Origin: a bacterium
Lineage (GTDB): Bacteria; DRYD01; JALUEN01
Assembly: GCA_027052755.1 (NCBI GenBank)
Contig: JALUEN010000003.1
Coordinates: 1 to 6,717, forward strand
DNA length: 6,717 bases
Direction: 5' to 3'
The position numbers were made by a program, and so were the translations under genes. The notes beneath the pieces were generated by a model that ran no database searches, was not told the origin of the DNA, and saw only the letters and a list, made by a program, of their open reading frames with translations. This document shows, piece after piece, positions 1 to 5,849 of this stretch (positions within the stretch are counted from its first letter, which is position 1; every line of letters begins with the position of its first letter).

Positions 1-1040
1 CCTAGTATATCTCTTATCCCTCCCATTCTCCTGAGCATCTTCAGGTGTTTAAGGTAATCATTCATAGTAAAGCGTCCCTTAAGGTATCTCTCTACGTCCT
101 TCAGCTCCTCCTCTTTAACCTGTTCCGTAACCTTCTCTATGAAGGTTAGCACATCTCCCATACCTAAGATCCTGGAGACTATCCTATCAGGGTGGAAGAC
201 CTCCAGGGCTTCCACTCGCTCCCCTACTCCGATGAAATATATAGGTTTGCCTAGCACGTAAGTGATGGAGAGCGCTGCTCCACCTCTAGCATCTCCATCT
301 AACTTAGTTAGGATGAAACCTGTAAGCGGTATCACCTCATCAAATGCCTTAGCTGTGTTTACCGCTTCTTGACCTGTCATAGCGTCAAGAACTAATAGGA
401 CATGTTCTAAACTATCCCTAAACCTATCACCTAGCGCTTTTATCTCGTTCATCATCTCCTCATCTATGTGAACCCTACCGGCTGTATCAACGATAACTAA
501 GTCATGCCCCTCTTCTTTAGCTTTCTCAAGTCCTCGCCTCACTGAGTCAAAGCTATCGTTACCTACCACAAAGGGGACCGATATCTTCTCAGCTAGTTTC
601 CTCAGTTGGTCTATAGCTGCGGGCCTTCTGAAGTCAGCTGCAACTAGGATTGGTCTCCTACCGTTTTTATACCACCAGTAGGCTAGTTTAGCAGCAGTAG
701 TAGTCTTACCGCTTCCCTGAAGCCCTACGAGGAAAGCTAAGGAAGGGGTTTTGGAGATCGTGAAGGGTTTAGCTTCCCCTCCCATTATCTCCACTAACTT
801 ATCTCTAGTGAGCTTGATTATCGTCTGGGACGGCGTCAGCATCTCCTCAGAGGCTTTACCTATAAGCTCTTCCTTTAAGGATGAGATAATAGCTTTAACT
901 ACTTTCAGGTTAACATCAGCTTCCAAGAGTGCTCTTCTTATCTCGCGAAGGGTCTCCTCTACCTCTTTCTTGGTGAGCTTTTTCTTCTTTCCCAACTCCT
1001 CAAAGATACTGGAGAACCTCTTCATCAGATCCTCAAACAT
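1..1040 (-). CDS. ffh: Signal recognition particle GTPase Ffh, C-terminus cut by window edge
   Basis: Ffh binds SRP RNA and signal sequences of nascent membrane proteins and, with its receptor FtsY, delivers ribosomes to the membrane by paired GTP hydrolysis. The 346 visible codons contain the N domain helices (about 1-88), the P-loop GLQGSGKTTT at 106-115, the DxxRPAA motif (D136, R139, P140), DTAGR at 185-189, TKLDGDARGG at 245-254 and GVGE at 271-274. From about residue 296 the M domain begins, and the window ends in its first helices (LKMLRRMGG, 332-340). About 100 residues of the M domain, including the RNA-binding helices, are expected beyond the edge, judging from the family's usual 430-450. 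VHIDEEMM after DTAGR is bacterial, not archaeal SRP54. The ATG at 1040 lies 1 nt after the rdgB stop codon, with its Shine-Dalgarno sequence inside rdgB, so the two are probably translationally coupled. Family identification is secure. Confidence 0.97.
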   Translation of the reverse strand, partial: MFEDLMKRFSSIFEELGKKKKLTKKEVEETLREIRRALLEADVNLKVVKAIISSLKEELIGKASEEMLTPSQTIIKLTRDKLVEIMGGEAKPFTISKTPSLAFLVGLQGSGKTTTAAKLAYWWYKNGRRPILVAADFRRPAAIDQLRKLAEKISVPFVVGNDSFDSVRRGLEKAKEEGHDLVIVDTAGRVHIDEEMMNEIKALGDRFRDSLEHVLLVLDAMTGQEAVNTAKAFDEVIPLTGFILTKLDGDARGGAALSITYVLGKPIYFIGVGERVEALEVFHPDRIVSRILGMGDVLTFIEKVTEQVKEEELKDVERYLKGRFTMNDYLKHLKMLRRMGGIRDIL

Positions 1041-1041
1041 A

Positions 1042-1680
1042 TCAATCACCTCTCTGGCTAATCTCCCTTGATTCGCATTCTATCAGGGGTTTTAGGTACT
1101 CAAACAAGCTCTGGAAGGCTCTACTTCTATGACTTATGGCATTTTTCACCTCAGGTCCTAACTGAGCTAACGTCTCCTCGTACCCTTCTGGGATAAATAT
1201 GGGATCATATCCAAATCCCTTATCACCTTTAGGTTGGGGTGATAGAATACCGTAAAGCCTGCCGCTAAATGTGGCGAACTCGGATTTTGAGATGAACACT
1301 GTAGCAGAACAGTGGAAGAATGCCTTCCTCAAGTGTTGAGGTAGTTTAGCTACCATGGCTGATATCGCCTCATTTCGCTTCTCCCATGATAGCTCCTTTA
1401 AGATTCTTGATGATAGTCCTCCTGGGAAATTCTCTAGCGCTGGGATAACTAATCCGCTGTCGTCCCCTAACGTAATAGATCCAGTTTTCTCAAAACCTGC
1501 TTTAGCCTTCAAATAGCTGTTTAAGAAGAAAACTTCAATGCTATGTCCAGGCTTCTCCTCTACCTCTAGGTTAAGAGCCTCTATCTCCAGTTTCTCCGCT
1601 AGCTTTCCTAAGGTGATCTTAGCTATTTCCTTTACCTCTTCTAGCTTATGTCTGTTACCGGTTACTAGGTATATTCTCAC
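1042..1680 (-). CDS. rdgB: XTP/dITP diphosphatase (RdgB/HAM1 family)
   Basis: This cytosolic house-cleaning enzyme hydrolyses non-canonical purine nucleotides (ITP, dITP, XTP) to monophosphate and pyrophosphate, keeping deaminated bases out of DNA and RNA. The 212-residue product shows the family landmarks: TGNRHKLEEV at 7-16, DDSGL at 73-77 with the metal-binding acidic pair, GFGYDPIF at 155-162, and KNAISHRSRA at 179-188. Length is slightly above the usual 190-200 because of a polar C-terminal tail. The frame is open from a GTG at 1689, but that GTG is part of the Shine-Dalgarno sequence GAGGTG. I start at the GTG at 1680, which gives a family-like beginning (MRIYLVTGN) and a 6-nt spacer. 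It follows sir2 after 31 nt and its TGA is 1 nt before ffh. The central part, PGGLSSRIL where many relatives have PGVYSARY, is somewhat divergent, but the catalytic framework is complete. Confidence 0.93.
   Translation of the reverse strand: MRIYLVTGNRHKLEEVKEIAKITLGKLAEKLEIEALNLEVEEKPGHSIEVFFLNSYLKAKAGFEKTGSITLGDDSGLVIPALENFPGGLSSRILKELSWEKRNEAISAMVAKLPQHLRKAFFHCSATVFISKSEFATFSGRLYGILSPQPKGDKGFGYDPIFIPEGYEETLAQLGPEVKNAISHRSRAFQSLFEYLKPLIECESREISQRGD
1046..1052 (-). promoter_or_regulatory. Ribosome binding site of ffh
   Basis: GAGGTGA, 5 nt before the ffh ATG. It lies entirely within the last codons of rdgB, so ribosomes finishing rdgB can reinitiate at ffh. This fixes the ATG at 1040 as the start. 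Confidence 0.85.
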
Positions 1681-1686
1681 CCCTGC

Positions 1687-1692
1687 CACCTC
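1687..1692 (-). promoter_or_regulatory. Ribosome binding site deciding the rdgB start
   Basis: GAGGTG, 6 nt before the GTG at 1680. Its last three bases form an in-frame GTG (1689-1687) that would add three residues (M-A-G) to the product. Because this GTG is inside the ribosome binding site and has no site of its own upstream (only an A/T-rich stretch), the downstream GTG is preferred. Confidence 0.75.
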
Positions 1693-1711
1693 TTTTAATA
1701 ATTTTTGTAAG

Positions 1712-2494
1712 CTAGTTCCTGGACATCAGAAGATCCTTAACTTTTCCAGTTAACTTAGGTAGAATCTCCTTGGATCTACCCTCTAAGAAGTAATCAGTTA
1801 TTGTCCTAGTGTAGTTAGAGGGTGCGTAGTTCACCTCTATTATCACTGCCCCGTTATCCTTAGCCTCAAATGGCAAACCAGAAGCTGGCCATATCTCTCC
1901 ACTAGTCCCTATAATAAGTAGGACATCTGTTCTTTTCATCAGGAGGTAAGCCTCCTCAAGTATCTTCTGATCTAACTCATCTTCAAACAGTACCACATCA
2001 GGTTTGAGAAGCCCACCACATATCTCACAAAGTGGTGGAAGTGATCTTGTTTCCTCTATCTTTTGGAAAATCTCTTCCCATAGGTATCTCTGGTTACAGT
2101 TTATGCACTTAACATAATTTATATCTCCGTGAAGTTTCAAAACGTTTTTAGCTCCAGCTCTCTCGTGAAGGGAGTCTATGTTCTGAGTAATTATCGCATC
2201 AAGTTTCCCTATATCCTGAAGCTCAACTAATGCCCTGTGTCCCTCATTAGGCTCTCTGCTTAGAAAGTACTTCTGAAAAATCTCAAGGTACAGTTCCCAA
2301 GCGCTCCTCGGGTTCTCATATAGGTAGCTTAAAGTGAATTGGGCTGGGTCATATCTGAGCCACAAGCCTCCTTCTCCCCTAAAGGTAGGGATCCCACTGT
2401 CAGCTGATATTCCTGCTCCAGTGAAAGCAACTACTACCCTTCCCTTAGCTATTATCTCTGCACTTGAGAGGATAGCTCTATCCAATATATCCAT
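1712..2494 (-). CDS. cobB: Sir2-family NAD-dependent protein deacylase
   Basis: Sirtuins remove acyl groups from lysines using NAD, releasing nicotinamide and O-acetyl-ADP-ribose; bacterial targets include acetyl-CoA synthetase. The 260-residue protein has the Rossmann motif GAGISADSGIPTFRG at 26-40, TQNIDSLH at 103-110, catalytic His122 in LHGDI, a zinc module with C130/C133 and C156/C159, GTSGEIWPA at 196-204 and a closing EVN at 220-222. There is no Y-x-x-R pair after the FRG helix (the region reads AWELYLEI), so the protein looks like a deacetylase rather than a desuccinylase; this is an inference. The usual FGE after the acyl-lysine strand reads FED (F170, E171, D172). The longest frame starts at a GTG at 2503 that lies within GAGGTG; I use the ATG at 2494. 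It follows the recombinase after 31 nt and precedes rdgB by 31 nt. Confidence 0.94.
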   Translation of the reverse strand: MDILDRAILSSAEIIAKGRVVVAFTGAGISADSGIPTFRGEGGLWLRYDPAQFTLSYLYENPRSAWELYLEIFQKYFLSREPNEGHRALVELQDIGKLDAIITQNIDSLHERAGAKNVLKLHGDINYVKCINCNQRYLWEEIFQKIEETRSLPPLCEICGGLLKPDVVLFEDELDQKILEEAYLLMKRTDVLLIIGTSGEIWPASGLPFEAKDNGAVIIEVNYAPSNYTRTITDYFLEGRSKEILPKLTGKVKDLLMSRN

Positions 2495-2495
2495 T

Positions 2496-2511
2496 CTTAA
2501 CACCTCTTAAG
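2496..2511 (-). promoter_or_regulatory. sir2 ribosome binding site in a small hairpin loop
   Basis: GAGGTG (2506-2501) lies 6 nt before the ATG at 2494. It is flanked exactly by CTTAA (2511-2507) and TTAAG (2500-2496), which could form a 5-bp stem with the whole Shine-Dalgarno sequence in a 6-nt loop. The repeat is directly visible; any effect on translation is inference, and an A-U-rich 5-bp stem is weak. The site also shows that the GTG at 2503 is not the start. Confidence 0.55.
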
Positions 2512-2525
2512 CTCTACTTACTCTC

Positions 2526-3464
2526 TTATTCTAGGCTAACGTTATCCAATTTGTAAGCTCGTCTCTTATGGGATTCTGATACTGATAGATATATCTGAGT
2601 GGTGTTCAGGTTAGCGTGTCCTAACAGCTCTTTTATAGTTGCTATATCTGCCCCTAGTTCTAGCATATGAGTTGCGAACGAGTGCCTGAGCTTATGGGGG
2701 GTAACTTCAACTCTATCTACTCTTCCCTTCGCTAAGTTCTTTATAGCGATTTGTACGGTCCTCGGCGATACCCTTCTCCCCCTCAAGCTCAGGAAAAGAG
2801 GTTCAGGATCAAACTCTTTCTCCTTCTCTTGGAAGTAAGCATCTCTCTCGTTTAGATACTCCTGGATGAGCTTAGCTGCGCTCTCGCTAAAGAGGACGAT
2901 CCGCTCCTTATCTCCTTTTCCTCTGACCCTTATTGATCTAGAGGACATATCCAGGTCTTTCACGTTTAAGCTAACTAGTTCGTTTACCCTTAATCCGCTA
3001 GAGTACGCTAAGGCTATGATCGCTTTATCTCTCGACTTAAGGAATTCGTTTCGCCTCTCCTCTTCCGAGGCTCTCATTAACTCCTTTATCTCCTCTAGCT
3101 TAAGGGTTTTCGGCAAGGTCTTTGGCACTTTCATTGTGTGAATTAACTGGGATATATCCTTAGATGCTATCTTCTCCTCATAGCAGAACCTGAGAAATGT
3201 TCTTATAGCCGATATCTTCCTGTTTATTCCCCTATTGGATAATCCTTTATCCTTTAGGTGGGCTAGATAAGCTTTAACTACATCTATGGATGGGTTTCGT
3301 AGGTTGAAGCTGATGTTTTCCTCCTTAAGGTACTGGAAGAAAAGCTTAAGATCTCTTAGATACTCGTTTATGGTTCTGTTGGATCTCCCCTTCAGTATCA
3401 GGTGAACTCTGAATTTGTTCAAAACCTCCTGAATTTTTTTGGGCAGCTTAGGAGTAGCCTTCAT
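2526..3464 (-). CDS. Tyrosine site-specific recombinase, Xer-like
   Basis: Tyrosine recombinases cut and rejoin DNA at short inverted-repeat sites; Xer members resolve chromosome dimers at dif. The 312-residue protein has an N-terminal core-binding domain (about 12-105, with TINEYLRDLKLFFQYL and KISAIRTFLRF) and a catalytic domain (about 120-305). All six active-site residues are visible: R159 in SGLRVNEL, K183 in RGKGDKER, H257 and R260 in TPHKLRHSF, H283 in LLGHANLNTTQ, and nucleophile Y292 in IYLSV. Length and the TPHKLRHSFATH signature fit XerC/XerD/XerA better than phage integrases, which usually carry an extra arm-binding domain. The ATG at 3464 is 3 nt after the permease stop, with GAGGTGA 7 nt upstream. 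No attachment site, excisionase, cargo gene or tRNA is adjacent, and composition matches the neighbours, which argues for a resident housekeeping role. Which Xer subtype it is cannot be told. Confidence 0.92.
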   Translation of the reverse strand: MKATPKLPKKIQEVLNKFRVHLILKGRSNRTINEYLRDLKLFFQYLKEENISFNLRNPSIDVVKAYLAHLKDKGLSNRGINRKISAIRTFLRFCYEEKIASKDISQLIHTMKVPKTLPKTLKLEEIKELMRASEEERRNEFLKSRDKAIIALAYSSGLRVNELVSLNVKDLDMSSRSIRVRGKGDKERIVLFSESAAKLIQEYLNERDAYFQEKEKEFDPEPLFLSLRGRRVSPRTVQIAIKNLAKGRVDRVEVTPHKLRHSFATHMLELGADIATIKELLGHANLNTTQIYLSVSESHKRRAYKLDNVSLE

Positions 3465-3467
3465 CTC

Positions 3468-4709
3468 TCACTCACCTCTGGATCGCTTCTCCTTTTCAAG
3501 GAGTGCTTTATCGTAGGCTCTGAGAAATGGCAGGTATATAAGGGTTCCAAGGGTTACGTTCAGAAGGATGAGAACTAAACTTCTCCAATCACCGCCTGTA
3601 GCTATAAGAGCGCCTATAGGTGATGGTAATATCCAAGGGGGTTCAGAGAAGACTTTATTCACTAAACCGCTAGATATAGCAAGGTAAGCTATAGTACCGT
3701 TAACGATAGGCACTAGGAGGAAGGGAACTAATAGGTATGGGTTGAGGATAACCGGTAGCCCATAAACTAGAGGTTCGTTAATATTGAAGATCACGGTGAG
3801 GGCTGAGGCTTTAGAGACCTCTTTTACTGCTTTGCTCTTAGCTAGGAGGGTAGCGATCCAGAGAGATAACCCTCCACCGCTTCCTCCTATCCAGATAAAC
3901 CACTGCCAGAAAGGGTGAGCGGTTATGTATTGAGGTGTTGCCCCGCTAGCGATCGCTTCAGCGTTACTCTGCAAGAAGGTCAGCCACAGGGATAGCATGA
4001 CTGAGTCAACTATTGATACCCCGTGAAGCCCGAAGAACCACAACAGGTGTATAATTAAGTTCACTAGTATCACAGCGACAAGGGAATCACCCACTAACCT
4101 AAGGAAAAATAGCATTCCGCTTGTGAGCTTTACTAAATCAATTCCAAATGCCCTTATTACTAAAGCTAAGGATAAAACTATCAAACCGGGTAGTAGGCTA
4201 GCTATGGAAGCGCTCACAGCTTCTGGCAAGTCCTTAACCTTCAGGTTAACTCCGAATCTCTTTATGATTAATGGGACGAGAAAACCAGAAGCAATCGCTA
4301 CAAAGATACCTTCAGAGGATAGCTGGGATAGGTTTAAGCTCCAACCCTCAGGGGTTTTAGCTAGTTTTCCTGTAAGCATAAGTAAAGTAGCTAGGGATAG
4401 GATAGCGCTGGTCTCCTTAGGAACGCCCTGATATTGTGCCACAGCTGAGCTAACTGAGATAGCTATGTAGATGCTTAGGACCTTTAAGGTTAACAGATAA
4501 AGGCTTAAGGTTAGCTCAGCTAGGCTATTTAGGATGGAGAGCTTCTGTCCTAGTTCAGAAAGTACTATTACTTGGTTTAAGAGTAGGGACATACTCCCTA
4601 AGACCACTATGGGTAGGGATCTCACCATCCCGTCTCTAAGGGATTTGACAACCCAGCTATCTCCTGTAGAGTGGAGAAACTCCAGTAAAGCCCTTAGACT
4701 TCTAGCCAT
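3468..4709 (-). CDS. PTS permease EIIC, lactose/cellobiose family, no partner subunits nearby
   Basis: EIIC is the membrane channel of the phosphoenolpyruvate:sugar phosphotransferase system; in this family (CelB/ChbC/LacE) it moves a disaccharide such as cellobiose or diacetylchitobiose, which EIIB then phosphorylates. The 413-residue protein has about ten hydrophobic segments. The family marks are clear: LLWFFGLHG at 222-230 with His229, IGGSGGGLSL at 274-283, FNINEPLVYGLPVILNP at 308-324 with Glu312, and the closing PSPIGALIATGGDWR at 362-376 before a last membrane helix ending in AYDKALLEKE. His229 and Glu312 match the positions known to line the sugar site in ChbC. It is a little shorter than the usual 430-450, mainly at the ends and loops. 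No EIIA, EIIB, HPr, EI or glycosidase gene lies in this window. The ATG at 4709 has GGAGG at 7 nt; mtnA ends 34 nt upstream. Substrate is unknown. Confidence 0.92.
   Translation of the reverse strand: MARSLRALLEFLHSTGDSWVVKSLRDGMVRSLPIVVLGSMSLLLNQVIVLSELGQKLSILNSLAELTLSLYLLTLKVLSIYIAISVSSAVAQYQGVPKETSAILSLATLLMLTGKLAKTPEGWSLNLSQLSSEGIFVAIASGFLVPLIIKRFGVNLKVKDLPEAVSASIASLLPGLIVLSLALVIRAFGIDLVKLTSGMLFFLRLVGDSLVAVILVNLIIHLLWFFGLHGVSIVDSVMLSLWLTFLQSNAEAIASGATPQYITAHPFWQWFIWIGGSGGGLSLWIATLLAKSKAVKEVSKASALTVIFNINEPLVYGLPVILNPYLLVPFLLVPIVNGTIAYLAISSGLVNKVFSEPPWILPSPIGALIATGGDWRSLVLILLNVTLGTLIYLPFLRAYDKALLEKEKRSRGE
3472..3478 (-). promoter_or_regulatory. Ribosome binding site of the recombinase gene
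   Basis: GAGGTGA, 7 nt before the ATG at 3464. It overlaps the last codons of the EIIC gene, whose TGA is at 3470-3468, so translation of the recombinase is probably coupled to the permease. Confidence 0.8.
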
Positions 4710-4711
4710 AG

Positions 4712-4726
4712 GTTTACCTCCAAAAC
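4712..4726 (-). promoter_or_regulatory. EIIC ribosome binding site within a possible 4-bp hairpin
   Basis: GGAGG (4721-4717) lies 7 nt before the ATG at 4709. GTTT (4726-4723) and AAAC (4715-4712) flank it and could form a 4-bp stem around a 7-nt loop holding the ribosome binding site. The binding site itself is solid; the hairpin is short and could be chance. Confidence 0.5.
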
Positions 4727-4743
4727 TTCGTGAAAGTTATGGT

Positions 4744-5817
4744 TTATACCTCAGTGGTCTGTTTCAAAGCCTCTTTGAGCTCTTCAGGTTTAAATGCTCC
4801 TCTCTCAGTTATTATGTAGGATATGAGCTCAGCTGGGGTTACATCAAAAGCTGGGTTGAAGGCCTTGCTCTGCTCAGGGGTTATCCTAACGCCCCTGATA
4901 TAATGAACTTCATCCTCAGGTCTTTCCTCTATAGGAATAGAGCTACCATCAGGCAAGTTAGGATCAACAGAACTGATAGGAGCAACGACTATGAAGGGTA
5001 TCCCGTGTCTCTTAGCGCCTAAGCTTAGGGAGTAGGTTCCTATCTTGTTAGCGGTATCGCCGTTTAAAGCTATTCTATCTGCTCCTACCAGAACAGCATC
5101 AACTAATCCCTTGGACATTAGATAGGCAGCTGCTGAATCTGAGATCACCCTGTGATCTATTCCCTCTTTAACTAGTTCCCAAGCGGTGAGCCTAGCTCCC
5201 TGAAGGTAAGGTCTGGTTTCATCTACCCAGACCATGAGATCAGGGACCAGCTCTGCTAGTTTTCTTATGACACCTAGCGCTGTACCAGGACCTGTGGTAG
5301 CTAAAGCTCCTGTGTTACAGTGAGTCAACACTCTTCTCAAGTTAGGCTTAAGTTCTAACAGTAACTTAGCTCCTATCTCACTCATCTTTACACAGACCTC
5401 TGATTCATAGTTTATTATTTCCTCAGCTATCCTTCTCAGGAGATTAAGTAGTTCAGCACTGTTTTTTAAGCTAGAGCTTTGTATAGCGTTCCTTACTTTC
5501 TCCAAAGCCCAGAACAGGTTGACAGCGGTAGGTCTAGATTTGCGAAGTAGATTTATAGTATCTTCTAGATCACGAAAGATCTCATCAAGATTCATACCTG
5601 ACTCAATATCCCTTTTAGCCTGAAGATATACGCCTAGGGCACCAGCGACGCCTATAAGGGGAGCGCCTCTTAGAACCATGTCCTTTATCGCCTGATATGT
5701 CTCTTTACCGTTTCTCACCTCTACCCATCGCTCTTCATAGGGTATTATCCTCTGATCAATGAAGGAGACGATACCTTTATCCCAGTCAACTCTAAGTGGA
5801 GAAACCTTAAACTTCAC
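4744..5817 (-). CDS. mtnA: S-methyl-5-thioribose-1-phosphate isomerase (MtnA/eIF2B-alpha-like family)
   Basis: MtnA converts 5-methylthioribose 1-phosphate to the open-chain ribulose phosphate in methionine salvage; in bacteria lacking the rest of that pathway it can serve the DHAP shunt, acting on methylthioribose or 5-deoxyribose 1-phosphate. The 357-residue product fits the family length. Visible are IDQRIIP at 20-26, VLRGAPLIGVAGALG at 48-62, LTHCNTGALATTG at 164-176 with catalytic Cys167, VDETRPYLQGARLTAWEL at 198-215, ISDSAAAYLM at 225-234, and VGADRIALNGDTANKIGTY at 244-262 with catalytic Asp247. These favour MtnA over ribose-1,5-bisphosphate isomerase or true eIF2B subunits. The start is GTG at 5817: no ATG, GTG or TTG is found in frame within the short upstream gap, and the N-terminus aligns with family members as I know them. 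Its ribosome binding site is unusual (see 5818-5849). No other methionine-salvage gene is in the window. Confidence 0.94.
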   Translation of the reverse strand: MKFKVSPLRVDWDKGIVSFIDQRIIPYEERWVEVRNGKETYQAIKDMVLRGAPLIGVAGALGVYLQAKRDIESGMNLDEIFRDLEDTINLLRKSRPTAVNLFWALEKVRNAIQSSSLKNSAELLNLLRRIAEEIINYESEVCVKMSEIGAKLLLELKPNLRRVLTHCNTGALATTGPGTALGVIRKLAELVPDLMVWVDETRPYLQGARLTAWELVKEGIDHRVISDSAAAYLMSKGLVDAVLVGADRIALNGDTANKIGTYSLSLGAKRHGIPFIVVAPISSVDPNLPDGSSIPIEERPEDEVHYIRGVRITPEQSKAFNPAFDVTPAELISYIITERGAFKPEELKEALKQTTEV

Positions 5818-5849
5818 TGTGTTTTCCCCCTTCCTTTTATATCCTCCTC
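5818..5849 (-). promoter_or_regulatory. Purine-rich mtnA leader with displaced Shine-Dalgarno sequence
   Basis: The 32-nt gap between the transpeptidase stop and the mtnA GTG has a perfect AGGAGG at 5848-5843, but it lies 25 nt before the start, too far for normal use. Nearer the GTG is GGAAGGGGG (5834-5826), 8 nt away, a weaker match that probably serves as the working site. Between them is ATATAAAA, with no start codon at a proper distance from AGGAGG. Confidence 0.5.

Noticed and set aside
751..1071. Plus-strand frame of 106 codons opposite ffh
   Set aside because: Antisense to the strongly conserved N and G domains of ffh; its Ser/Leu/Phe-rich translation is typical of a shadow frame.
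1681..1711. Possible terminator in the A/T-rich sir2-rdgB gap
   Set aside because: The coding strand shows A-rich sequence with no G/C stem and no T-run, and the gap is mostly leader for rdgB.
2526..3464. Recombinase as the integrase of a mobile element
   Set aside because: No attachment-site repeats, tRNA, excisionase, phage or transposon genes are adjacent; spacing and composition match the operon.
4534..5022. Plus-strand open frame of 162 codons across the mtnA/EIIC junction
   Set aside because: It lies antisense to two well-identified genes, has no ribosome binding site I can support and no recognisable domain; it mirrors the codon use of the genes opposite.
4744..5817. mtnA as an archaeal-type ribose-1,5-bisphosphate isomerase or translation factor subunit
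   Set aside because: The THCNTG cysteine, the GADRIALNGDTANKIGTY block and the bacterial context fit MtnA better.
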